Under the pieces are notes generated by a model. The model had not been told where the DNA came from. It searched no databases and saw only the letters and a program-made list of their open reading frames with translations. From a bacterium UBP1_UBA4771 (lineage in GTDB: Bacteria; Krumholzibacteriota; Krumholzibacteriia; Krumholzibacteriales; Krumholzibacteriaceae): a DNA stretch of 25,963 nucleotides. Of this stretch, positions 14,552-22,541 are shown piece after piece; within the stretch, counting starts at the first letter, position 1; the number at the start of each line of letters is the position of its first letter. The stretch is taken from contig DHHN01000034.1 in the NCBI GenBank assembly GCA_002403295.1, forward strand, positions 1 to 25,963, read 5' to 3'. The position numbers and the translations under genes were made by a program.

Positions 14552-17014
14552 CTACCTGCCGTTCATTCGCCGCTGGAGATCGTCGATGGCCTGCTTCATC
14601 GCTTCGTTCTCCGCCCGCATCTCGGCGAGCTCGCGCTCGATGCGCGCCGCGTTCGCCGCCTCGGACTCCGCACGCTCGGCGGCGACGGCGGCTTCGTCGA
14701 GCGGCCGGCCGACGGCGTCCTCGTCTTTCTGCCCGGCGCCGGCGAGCGTGGGCTGCACCGTCCCGTACGAGGTCGGGATGTAGAGCAGCGTCAGCTGAAA
14801 CTCGCTGCCGTAGAAATTTCCAGAGGTGTTCGGCGAGGCGAGGAAATAGTATGTATAGGACCCCCCTGAAGCGACCTGAAACAGGCCGTGCACGGTCACG
14901 GGAATATCATAAGAACCGGTCGCCGCGAAGCTCGGTATACGCCAGAGCACATCCTGGTTCGCCGGCAAGCTCGACGAGCTTGTCGATATGCCAAAGTTGA
15001 CGAATTGATCCCCGTCGCCGGACGTATGGCCTATATTCGCCTGACAGGATGCGACGGCCAGAACGTATCCGGCCGCCGGCGCGACGATCGTGCGCGACGC
15101 GAGAGTGCTGTAGCTGCCGCCGGGAAGAGAAATAAGCGTACTCGAAGCGTAGCTCGCCGCTCCCGGCTCGTCCAAGACCTCCGAAGCGGCTATCGCGTTC
15201 GTCGGAAAGCTCACGACGCCGTTATCCGTCTGATCCAGCCGAAACTGCACGCTCGTCGAGGCGCCTCCCACGTATACCCGAGCGCTGCCCGTTCCGCTAT
15301 AATTGCCGTCCACGTAGAAGGCCGAGTTGCCTTCGACATTGCGCCCCACCCACAGGTAGCCGCCCTCGCCGTTGGCGTCAGGCTGAATGAAGGCCGTCCG
15401 AACGTGCGCTTCGTCGTAGAAATCCAAAGCGCCGCCGGTACTCAGGGTATATGCGTGCACTAATGCGCTGTCGACGCCGCTGCGGAATAGGCGAAGCTTC
15501 GCATTTGAACTGGGGCCGCCGATCGAGGTATTTCCGGCGCCGTCGATCGAGAGCACCTCGGCCGTGCCGCCGCCGAGGATGAGCTTCTGCGCCCCGCCCG
15601 CGACGCGAATGCCCGCGGTGCCCGCGCCCGCGCCGCCGGTCGCGACGCCGAACTTGAGACGGTGCGTCGCGTCGCCGATCTTGAAGTCCCCCTCAGTGCT
15701 CGTGAGATCCCACTGGTTGCCGTCCACGTGGAGCTTCGCGCCCGGGGATGTAGTGTTGATCCCGAGGTTGCCGCTCGCCGTAAGCCGCATCCGCTCGAGG
15801 TTGCCCGTTACGAAATGCATCGGGTTGGCCGAGACGACCTGCAGCATGAGCGGGCCGGCGGAGGTGCCCGTCGTCACGCGCGAGAGGTTCGCGAGCGGTA
15901 TCGATCCGGCGGTCGTGCCGCCGGCCGACGGCGCATGCTTCGTCAGATACAGGTAATCGAGATCTCCGCCCGTCGATTGCAGAGTGACGCTCGCCCGGCC
16001 CGTCGCCGAGGAGGTCTCGACCTTGATATTCTGCTCGTCGGTCCCGACGATATCGAGCCTCGCTTCGGGATCCACGGTGCCGATGCCGATCTGGGCGTTG
16101 TTGTTGTAGAGGCTGCTCGTCGCGGCCCACGAAGAGCCGTTGTACCAGAGCGTTTGTCCCGTCGTTCCCGGGGGGAGGCTTCCTCCGCCCGTCGCCGTGA
16201 GGGATTTCCACGTCGAGCCGTCGTACCCCTCGAAATCCGTTCCCGTCCAGCGCATCGTGCCCGCGCCGTCCGTGACCGAGTTGCCGATTCTGAGCCCGCC
16301 GCCCACGTGGAGCATCTCGAGCGGCGGATTGACGCCGATGCCGACGTATCCGCTTTGAGTGACGCACACGCGCTCCACGCCTCCCATTGAAAGCTGCCAT
16401 CTATCGGAAGGATCGACGTACGTATGGGCCTTGAGGCTTCCCCGAACATAGCCGTATCCCGGCCGGGCGCCCGGCTGGAGCGCGTTGACGTAGATGCTCG
16501 CCCATCCGGCGTCGTTGCCATTCACGTACAGCGGGGTCTGCTCGTCGCCCCGTACCGTGAGGGTGTGATCCGGGCTCGTCGTTCCGACGCCTGCGTAGCC
16601 GAGAGCGGGAAATTTGTTCCCCGCCGCCTCCGAGCCCTTTACCATCCGCGCGTTCATCGAGTAGGGGGATGCGGTGAGCAAGGTGCGCGGCTCGAGCTCA
16701 GCGCCGCCCTCGACCGATATGCCGAGGTAGTACGGGACGTTCCAATCGAGCGGCCCGAGCGGCTGCGTCCAACCGAGCCGGGCGTTGAAGATCCCCTTCG
16801 ACACCGTCAGGAGATGGGCCTCCGTCCAGACCGGCGTTCCGCCCGATTCGACGGTGTAGAGACGGAAGGCGACGTTGTAGGGGCCGTCGGGCACGACGAC
16901 GCCCGAGGCGTCGATGAGCACCCCCTGATAGCTCAGAACCTCGGGGATGTCCGCCGAGGCCGCGTTGAAGAGGATGGCGAGAAGAGCGAAAGCGACGGCA
17001 CAAAAACGCTTCAT
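14552..17014 (-). CDS. Exported tail-fibre-like repeat protein with C-terminal coiled coil
   Basis: The 820-residue protein has a signal peptide (KRFCAVAFALLAILFNAASA) and begins with the 'LSYQGVLIDASGVVVPDG' and 'GGTPVWTE' module (residues about 27-140) common at the start of large exported proteins of the Bacteroidota/FCB type. The middle has repeated 'GIGTxxPxxxLxV' motifs: 'AGVGTTSPDHTLTV', 'VGIGVNPPLEMLHV', 'IGIGTVDPEARLDI' and 'LGINTTSPGAKLHV', the pattern of fibre-like surface proteins. A Ser/Gly/Tyr-rich segment ending 'FQLTLLYIPTS' resembles a jelly-roll. The last 60 or so residues, with 'AERAESEAANAARIEREL', form an acidic coiled coil that suggests oligomerisation. There is no FlgD-type sorting domain. 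It follows the sorting-domain gene by 28 bp, so they are an operon. No function can be given; surface structure is inferred. Confidence 0.75.
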   Translation of the reverse strand: MKRFCAVAFALLAILFNAASADIPEVLSYQGVLIDASGVVVPDGPYNVAFRLYTVESGGTPVWTEAHLLTVSKGIFNARLGWTQPLGPLDWNVPYYLGISVEGGAELEPRTLLTASPYSMNARMVKGSEAAGNKFPALGYAGVGTTSPDHTLTVRGDEQTPLYVNGNDAGWASIYVNALQPGARPGYGYVRGSLKAHTYVDPSDRWQLSMGGVERVCVTQSGYVGIGVNPPLEMLHVGGGLRIGNSVTDGAGTMRWTGTDFEGYDGSTWKSLTATGGGSLPPGTTGQTLWYNGSSWAATSSLYNNNAQIGIGTVDPEARLDIVGTDEQNIKVETSSATGRASVTLQSTGGDLDYLYLTKHAPSAGGTTAGSIPLANLSRVTTGTSAGPLMLQVVSANPMHFVTGNLERMRLTASGNLGINTTSPGAKLHVDGNQWDLTSTEGDFKIGDATHRLKFGVATGGAGAGTAGIRVAGGAQKLILGGGTAEVLSIDGAGNTSIGGPSSNAKLRLFRSGVDSALVHAYTLSTGGALDFYDEAHVRTAFIQPDANGEGGYLWVGRNVEGNSAFYVDGNYSGTGSARVYVGGASTSVQFRLDQTDNGVVSFPTNAIAASEVLDEPGAASYASSTLISLPGGSYSTLASRTIVAPAAGYVLAVASCQANIGHTSGDGDQFVNFGISTSSSSLPANQDVLWRIPSFAATGSYDIPVTVHGLFQVASGGSYTYYFLASPNTSGNFYGSEFQLTLLYIPTSYGTVQPTLAGAGQKDEDAVGRPLDEAAVAAERAESEAANAARIERELAEMRAENEAMKQAIDDLQRRMNGR

Positions 17015-17042
17015 TTCAAAATGTCCTTTCCCGGTTCCGACT

Positions 17043-17840
17043 CTATCGTACGATGACGAGCTTTCTCGTGATGAGATCCTTGCCCGCGCGGAGCCGGTAG
17101 TAGTAGACCCCCGAGCCGGCCCGCGCCCCGGCGTCGTTCCTGCCGTCCCACGTCTCGACGTGCCGCCCGGCAGAGAGTTCCCGCTCGACGAGCGTGCGCA
17201 CGCGGGCGCCCCGAACGTCGAAGATCGAGAGGTTCACGGGAGAGACCGAGGCGAGATAGAAGGCGATCCGGGTCGTCGGATTGAACGGATTCGGGTAGTT
17301 CTGGTAGAGGGTCGTCGGTTTCGGAGGGAGAGAGACCGAGAGCGTCGGCGAGAACCATTCGCCCTCCCGCGAGAGAGCGCCGATGCGATAGAGATAGGTC
17401 CGTCCCGCGAGAGCGGTCTCGTCCCGGTATTCCATGCCGCCCGCCGCTGAAAGCGGGACCTCGGTGATGCGCGAGAGGGCTTCCTCGGTCGTCTCCGAGC
17501 GGTAGACGTGGAATCCTTCGAACGAGGTCGAGCCGCCCGCCTCCCAGACGAGAAGAACAACGTCGTCTCGAAGCTCGGAGAGAAACGAGGCGAAGGCGAC
17601 GTCGACGGTCGAGCTGATGCCGGCGCAGTACCAGAAGCCGCCCTTGACCCAGTTCGAGGCGCCGGCCGCAACGCCGATCGCGGGCTGCCCCGCCGTGTCG
17701 TAGACGCCGTAGCCTCCGCCCGACCGCACCCCGCCGCCGTTCCCGAAGTGCCCGTGAAGCACCTGGTACTGGGCGAGGGCGGAGGTCGAGAGGATGACGA
17801 GGACAGCGAGCGGAAGGAGCAACGAGATTCCGCTTCTCAT
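17043..17840 (-). CDS. Secreted protein with type A sorting (FlgD-like Ig) domain
   Basis: The protein is 265 residues from the ATG at 17840, which is preceded by AAAGGGGG; the frame is open upstream but without a better start. A signal peptide (GISLLLPLAVLVILSTSALA) is followed by 'VLHGHFGNGGGVRSGGGYG' and 'AGQPAIGVAAG', an opening seen in many exported proteins of this lineage. Residues about 85-175 look like a fibronectin III-like unit ('WEAGGSTSFEGFHVYRS', 'YLYRIGALSREG'). The C-terminal 90 residues are the sorting domain: 'LYQNYPNPFNPTTRIAFYL', 'VNLSIFDVRGARVRTLV', 'WDGRNDAGARAGSGVYYY' and 'RKLVIVR' at the very end. Such domains direct T9SS-type secretion in Bacteroidota; here the secretion route is inferred. 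It is the first gene of an operon with the fibre-like protein. Confidence 0.85.
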   Translation of the reverse strand: MRSGISLLLPLAVLVILSTSALAQYQVLHGHFGNGGGVRSGGGYGVYDTAGQPAIGVAAGASNWVKGGFWYCAGISSTVDVAFASFLSELRDDVVLLVWEAGGSTSFEGFHVYRSETTEEALSRITEVPLSAAGGMEYRDETALAGRTYLYRIGALSREGEWFSPTLSVSLPPKPTTLYQNYPNPFNPTTRIAFYLASVSPVNLSIFDVRGARVRTLVERELSAGRHVETWDGRNDAGARAGSGVYYYRLRAGKDLITRKLVIVR

Positions 17841-17910
17841 ACAGCCCCCTTTCCGAACGAACGAATGTCGTAAGAATTGAATTCGAGTATTTTCGATGCG
17901 CGTCAGGGCG

Positions 17911-17939
17911 AGTTTCGCATCGCCGCGGCCGCCTGTCAA
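17911..17939 (-). promoter_or_regulatory. Promoter candidate for the 17840-14552 operon
   Basis: A perfect TTGACA reads on the - strand from 17939 to 17934. The hexamer 17 bp downstream (17916-17911) is GAAACT, a weak -10 with three matches. The predicted leader is about 65 bases. A perfect short palindrome, GAATTGAATTC (17874-17884), lies in that leader. Confidence 0.4.
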
Positions 17940-17968
17940 TAGAAAGGGCGTCGACGGGACCGCGCCGG

Positions 17969-17997
17969 TTGCACATCCGGCTTTTTCGTGGTAAAAT
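17969..17997 (+). promoter_or_regulatory. Promoter for the seven-Ig-domain protein gene
   Basis: TTGCAC (17969-17974) and TAAAAT (17992-17997) are exactly 17 bp apart, with three and five consensus matches. Transcription would begin near 18004 and leave a leader of roughly 90 bases before the ATG at 18093. The site lies back to back with the - strand promoter candidate at 17911-17939. Confidence 0.55.
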
Positions 17998-18092
17998 ATA
18001 TACGAGAACTCCGCTTCAATCTCCGCACAAGACCCGACGACAGGCCCCCGAGCTTGCCCTCGAGTTGCGGTGTGACGAGGGAAGTGATAACG

Positions 18093-21000
18093 ATGTCAGG
18101 GATTCGCTCCGCGTTGAGGGCCGCGCTCGCCGCCGCGGCCGTCTCGGCGGCGTGCGCGCCAGCGGCGGCCCAACCCCTCCCGTACGGTTCCATCGGTCTC
18201 TACGTCGACGAGAATCGCGAGTCGAACACGGCCTCCTACTCGGGGACGTTCACGGAGTTCACGATGTACGTTTTCTGCAGGCCGGGCGCCGAAGGCTTGC
18301 AGGCCGTGGAGTTCGTCCTCCGGTACCCCGCGAACGTCATCCAGGGTCCCGTTACGGCGAGCCCCCTTCTCTCGGTCGCTCTCGGAACTCTCGACGGCGG
18401 CATGAGCGCGGCCTTTTTCGATTGTCAGGGCGAGTGGGTGTGGACGCATCACCAGCAGCTTTTCGTTACGAGCGGCGATGCGGCGCGCATCGAGATCGAT
18501 AAGCACCCGCTGGCCGGCGCACTGCAGGCCGCCACATGCGAGCTCGGAAATCCGCTCGAGGCGCTTCTCGTCTCGTCGGTCGTTTGCCTCAACTCCCCCT
18601 GTCCTCCCGATACGGCCTCTCCGCGGCTCCTCGGGGCCGCGAACATCTCGGCGAACGGCGTCGAGCTCGCGTTCAGCGAGGAGCTTCTCAAGCAAACCGC
18701 CGAGAACCCCTCGAACTACGAGATCGCCGATCTGAACGATCCCGCGATCGCCATGCCCGTCGCCGAGGCGAGACTGCTCGCCGACGGGCGAACGGCGCGG
18801 ATCTACGCGTCGGCGCAGTTCGTCGGGGGCCGGTCGTACGTCGTCCGCGTGCACGACGTCCTCGATCCGTGGGGAAACGCCGTGCCGCCGTCGAGCGAGC
18901 GCACGTTCACCGTGATCGACCAAACGCCGCCGAGACTGATCGGCGCTCATGCCGAAAGCGACCAGGCGCTCACCGTCGCCTTCAACGAGGCGATGACGCC
19001 CTCCACCGCCGAGAATCCGGCCAACTACCGCCTCTATTTCTACATCGACCCCGTTGTCCCGGCGAACGACATCCCCTGCAATTGTTTTCCGCACGAAGCG
19101 ACCCTCGTGTCGGCGGACACGGTCGTTCTCTCGTTCGAGGTGCCCGCGATGCCGATAGGGCGCACGCTTCTGCTCAGGGTGCGAAACGTGACCGATCTCG
19201 CGGGCAACGTCATCTCGGCGAGCCACAACGTCGCCGAGTTCGTCGTTCCCGATCCGTACCCGCCGTGGATCGTGTCGCTCGGCATGCCGGGCGCGGATCT
19301 CCTCGACGTCAATTTCAGCGAGCGGGTCGTCTCTTCGACGGCGAGCGACGCGGGCAACTACGCGATCTACGAACGGGACGACACGCTTTCGTTCGTTCCC
19401 GTGACCGGGGCGGAGTTGCTCGAAGACGAGAAGACGGCGCGCCTCTCCCTCGGGGCTCCCCTCGAGTTCGAGACGCCGTACGTGCTGCGCGCGCGCAATG
19501 TCGCCGACCTCTTCGGAAACGTCATCGCCCCTCCCGGCACGATCGAATTCAAGAAATCAGATTTCTTCCCGCCGGTCCCGCTCTCCGCGGCCGCGCTCTC
19601 GCATACGCTCATCAGGATCGTCTTCAACAAACAGCTCGAGGAGACCTCCGCGGAGACCGCTCTCTATTACACGGTATTCGAGACGGCGAACGCTGCTGCG
19701 GCGATCCCCGTCTCGGGCGCGACCCTCGAGGAGAGCGGGGATGCGGTGCAGCTCGGTCTCGCCGGGTGGCTCGTGCCGAACATCGACTACACGGTGCATA
19801 TCGCCGGAGTCGAGGATCTCGCGGGGCACGCGATCGCGAGCGCCTCGATAACGACGTCGTATCCCGACACGCTTCCTCCGGCGATCGTCGGCGTCGAGCT
19901 TGTCGGCGACTCGGCGTTCGAGATTCTTTTCAGCAATTTCCTCGACGCGGTCTCCGCGGGGGAAGAGGCGAACTATCTTCTCTGCGAATCGAGCGATCCC
20001 GGCGTCATCCTGCCGATCCTCTCGGCCGCGCTCGCGGGGGACGGATCGCGGGTGCTCATCTCTCTCGGCGAAGCCCTTCTTCACGGGCGGAGCTACACGC
20101 TAACGGTGAGCGGCGTCGCCGACTGGAAGGGGATGGTGATCGCCCCCGGCACGACGCGCACGTTCACGTTTTACGACACGATCCCGCCGGCGCTTCTCGG
20201 CGCGCACGCGACGGATGACACGACCGTCGTCGCGAACTTCAGCGAGCCTCTCGACGACACGACGGCCGAGACGCCGTCGAACTATCGCATCTTCGTGCAG
20301 GACGACCCGAGCCGCGCCGTACCGGTGTCGAGCGCCGTCCTCGCCGGAGATTCGTCGAGCGTCGAGCTTTCTCTCGCCGGAGCGCTCACCGCGGGAATCG
20401 TGTACGCCCTCGAGGCGGCCGGCGTTGCGGACCGCGCGGGGAATCCCGTTGCCGCGGGCGGCGCGGCCCTCTTCTCCATTCATGATACACTCGCGCCGAG
20501 CGTGGAATGGGTGCGTCAGGAGAGCTTCGAGGTCGTCTACGTGTGGTTCAGCGAGGCGGTCACGGCCGCGACCGCGGGCGATCCGTCGAACTACGCGCTC
20601 GTGGGCGTCGCGCAGCCGTCCGATACGGCCGCGCCGTCGAGTGCGGACTGCATCGCCAGCAGGCTCGTGAGGCTCGCATTCGCTCCGCCCTTCGCGCCGG
20701 GCCGCATCTACGAGCTCGTGACGAGCGGCGTCGAGGACCTCGCCGGCAACGTGATTTCGCCGGGGGACGGAAAGCGGTTCGTGAGCTCGCCCTATCCGGC
20801 GGGAGGCGGTCTCGGGCTCTACCTCGACAAGAACCACAGCATGAGCGACGTGAACTACTCCTACGGGCCGACGGAGTTCAGGATGTACGTCTGGTGCGCG
20901 CCGGGGGAGTACGGCGCTTCGGGCGCCGAATTCGTCGTGAACTGGACGTCGAACGTTCTCCCGGGGCCCGTTACCGTGAACACCCCCTTCATCGTCTCGA

Positions 21001-21785
21001 CGACCGGGGACCCGTTTTCAGGAATGTCCGCGACCTTCTCGCAGTGCGTCTCGGACTGGGTCTGGATATGCAGGGAGACGTGTTACCTCATGGATCCCTT
21101 TATGAGCGTGCTCGCGCTCGGTTCGGAAACGGGCCTTCTCAGGCTCGTCACCTGCGCGGAGGGAAACCCGCCGGAGAAACCGAACGTCGTGTCCGACATA
21201 CGATGCAATCACATGATCATCGCGACGCTGCTTGCGGGATTTTCGGCCGTGTGCCGGGACGGTTCGATCGACGTCGAGTGGAGGCTGAGCCGGCTCGACG
21301 GCGATGCGCGGTTCGCGGTCTCGCGGGCCGCGGGCATGGAGGAGGATTACGCTCCGCTCGCCGGAGAGGTCCATGAAAGCGGCCTTTCGTTCTCCTACCG
21401 CGACGAGGGAGTCGAACCGGGGGGCGTCTACCGGTACCGCGTCGATTTCATCGACGGCGAAGGCGCCCGCGTCCTCTTCGAGACGGAACCGATCGGCGTG
21501 CCGGCCCTGCCGCTCACCCTCCATCAGAACTGGCCGAACCCCTTCAACCCGGCGACGACGGTCGCGTACTACCTGCCGGACGACGCGAATGTGCGGCTCG
21601 AGGTCTTCGATGTCGCGGGTCGCCGGATCGCTCTGCTCGCAAACGGCCGGGAGGCGCGGGGGAGACACAGCGCCTCCTGGAACGGCGCCGACGACGCGGG
21701 GCGGCCGGTCGCGGCCGGTATCTATATCTGCCGGCTCACCGCGGACAAGGAAACGCTCTCGCGGAAGATGATCCTGATGCGATAG
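18093..21785 (+). CDS. Large secreted protein: seven SbsA-type Ig domains between two copies of a Cys-containing domain, plus sorting domain
   Basis: The start at 18093 is chosen because a signal peptide begins there (SGIRSALRAALAAAAVSAAC, cleaved near 'AAAQ'); the frame extends 35 codons upstream over the promoter region. The product is 1230 residues. Residues 31-171 contain 'GLYVDENRESN', 'TEFTMYVFCRPG' and 'GMSAAFFDCQGEWVW'. Residues about 173-900 hold seven SbsA/Big_5-like Ig domains of about 100 residues, each opening with D-x-x-P-P/S and closing with a 'VxDxxGNxI/V' motif (for example 'VTDLAGNVI' and 'VEDLAGNVI'). A second copy of the N-terminal domain follows (about 901-1048: 'GLYLDKNHSMS', 'TEFRMYVWCAPG', 'GMSATFSQCVSDWVW'). 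A fibronectin-like stretch comes next, then the sorting domain from 1141 ('LHQNWPNPFNPATTVAYYL', ending 'RKMILMR'). It is probably displayed or released at the cell surface; the ligand is unknown. Confidence 0.85.
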   Translation: MSGIRSALRAALAAAAVSAACAPAAAQPLPYGSIGLYVDENRESNTASYSGTFTEFTMYVFCRPGAEGLQAVEFVLRYPANVIQGPVTASPLLSVALGTLDGGMSAAFFDCQGEWVWTHHQQLFVTSGDAARIEIDKHPLAGALQAATCELGNPLEALLVSSVVCLNSPCPPDTASPRLLGAANISANGVELAFSEELLKQTAENPSNYEIADLNDPAIAMPVAEARLLADGRTARIYASAQFVGGRSYVVRVHDVLDPWGNAVPPSSERTFTVIDQTPPRLIGAHAESDQALTVAFNEAMTPSTAENPANYRLYFYIDPVVPANDIPCNCFPHEATLVSADTVVLSFEVPAMPIGRTLLLRVRNVTDLAGNVISASHNVAEFVVPDPYPPWIVSLGMPGADLLDVNFSERVVSSTASDAGNYAIYERDDTLSFVPVTGAELLEDEKTARLSLGAPLEFETPYVLRARNVADLFGNVIAPPGTIEFKKSDFFPPVPLSAAALSHTLIRIVFNKQLEETSAETALYYTVFETANAAAAIPVSGATLEESGDAVQLGLAGWLVPNIDYTVHIAGVEDLAGHAIASASITTSYPDTLPPAIVGVELVGDSAFEILFSNFLDAVSAGEEANYLLCESSDPGVILPILSAALAGDGSRVLISLGEALLHGRSYTLTVSGVADWKGMVIAPGTTRTFTFYDTIPPALLGAHATDDTTVVANFSEPLDDTTAETPSNYRIFVQDDPSRAVPVSSAVLAGDSSSVELSLAGALTAGIVYALEAAGVADRAGNPVAAGGAALFSIHDTLAPSVEWVRQESFEVVYVWFSEAVTAATAGDPSNYALVGVAQPSDTAAPSSADCIASRLVRLAFAPPFAPGRIYELVTSGVEDLAGNVISPGDGKRFVSSPYPAGGGLGLYLDKNHSMSDVNYSYGPTEFRMYVWCAPGEYGASGAEFVVNWTSNVLPGPVTVNTPFIVSTTGDPFSGMSATFSQCVSDWVWICRETCYLMDPFMSVLALGSETGLLRLVTCAEGNPPEKPNVVSDIRCNHMIIATLLAGFSAVCRDGSIDVEWRLSRLDGDARFAVSRAAGMEEDYAPLAGEVHESGLSFSYRDEGVEPGGVYRYRVDFIDGEGARVLFETEPIGVPALPLTLHQNWPNPFNPATTVAYYLPDDANVRLEVFDVAGRRIALLANGREARGRHSASWNGADDAGRPVAAGIYICRLTADKETLSRKMILMR

Positions 21786-21806
21786 CGCCTCCGGCCGAAA
21801 TCTTTG

Positions 21807-21873
21807 TTGACATAAGCCGCAAATTGCTGGACAATATTCGGGCCTGCAAACAATCGGTCTAATAATATTCTGG
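21807..21873 (+). promoter_or_regulatory. Promoter and AATATTC direct repeats upstream of the Lrp-type gene
   Basis: A perfect TTGACA (21807-21812) is followed 17 bp later by GACAAT (21830-21835), four of six matches. Two copies of AATATTC[G/T]GG, at 21833-21842 and 21864-21873, are 31 bp apart, close to three helical turns. The first overlaps the -10, as expected for an autoregulatory site of an Lrp-type regulator. The operator role is inferred. Confidence 0.5.
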
Positions 21874-21884
21874 CGGAGGCGTCG

Positions 21885-22496
21885 ATGGCCGCGGAAAACG
21901 GGTCGCTTCATCCCGTCGACACGAGGATCCTCGAAATCCTGCAGACGCAGGGGCGCATCTCGAACGTGCAGCTCGCGGCCGAGGTGGGGCTGAGCCCCTC
22001 CGCCGTTCTCGAGCGCGTGCGAAAACTCGAGGAGCGAGGGATCATCGAGCGCTACGTGACCATCCTCGACAACCGCAAACTCGGTCTCGGGACGATCGCG
22101 TTCGTCGCGGTCTCCCTCAACCTGCATCATCGGGATTCGATCGAGAACTTCCACGCGTTCGTCCAGGCGAACGGAAAGGTACTCGAGTGCTTCCACGTCG
22201 CCGGCGGCGAGGACTACCTGCTCAAGGTGTACACGCGCGACGTCGAGGACTACGAGCGCTTCCTGCTCACGAGCCTCACGCGCACGAAGGGGATCGACAA
22301 GGTCAAGACGATGTTCGTCCTCTCGACGCTCAAGCGCGAGACGGCGATACCGCTCGACGCGGTGCCGGTGAACGGGAAGGCGAAGGGCTCGAACGGAGGG
22401 AATCTCGATACGGCGTCGAAATGCGCGGGGATACGTCCGCGCGCGGCCCGGACCGCGGCGCGAACGCGGAAGCGCCGCCCGCGCGCCGCGAAATAA
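21885..22496 (+). CDS. Lrp/AsnC-family transcriptional regulator with a basic C-terminal tail
   Basis: The 203-residue protein has the family's N-terminal HTH (residues about 10-60: 'VDTRILEILQTQGRISNVQLA', then 'VGLSPSAVLERVRKLEERGII') and the ligand-binding RAM/AsnC domain (about 65-152: 'FHVAGGEDYLLKVYTRDVEDYERFL' and 'TMFVLSTLKRE', in pieces). Lrp-type proteins usually end near residue 150-165. This one continues about 45 residues, rich in Gly/Ser then Arg/Ala, ending 'AARTAARTRKRRPRAAK'. GGAGG lies five bases before the ATG. It heads a run of amino-acid genes with no terminator in the 45-bp gap to the next one, so it probably regulates this operon in response to an amino acid such as methionine or threonine. 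The ligand is a guess. Confidence 0.9.
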   Translation: MAAENGSLHPVDTRILEILQTQGRISNVQLAAEVGLSPSAVLERVRKLEERGIIERYVTILDNRKLGLGTIAFVAVSLNLHHRDSIENFHAFVQANGKVLECFHVAGGEDYLLKVYTRDVEDYERFLLTSLTRTKGIDKVKTMFVLSTLKRETAIPLDAVPVNGKAKGSNGGNLDTASKCAGIRPRAARTAARTRKRRPRAAK

Positions 22497-22541
22497 CGAA
22501 ATCAGCGCACACGTAACCGGTCGCGGAAGGAGGACCCGGAG

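Noticed and set aside
17988..18092. Earlier start of the Ig-domain protein at 17988
   Set aside because: The extra 35 codons cover the promoter candidate, lack a ribosome binding site, and would push the signal peptide inside the protein.
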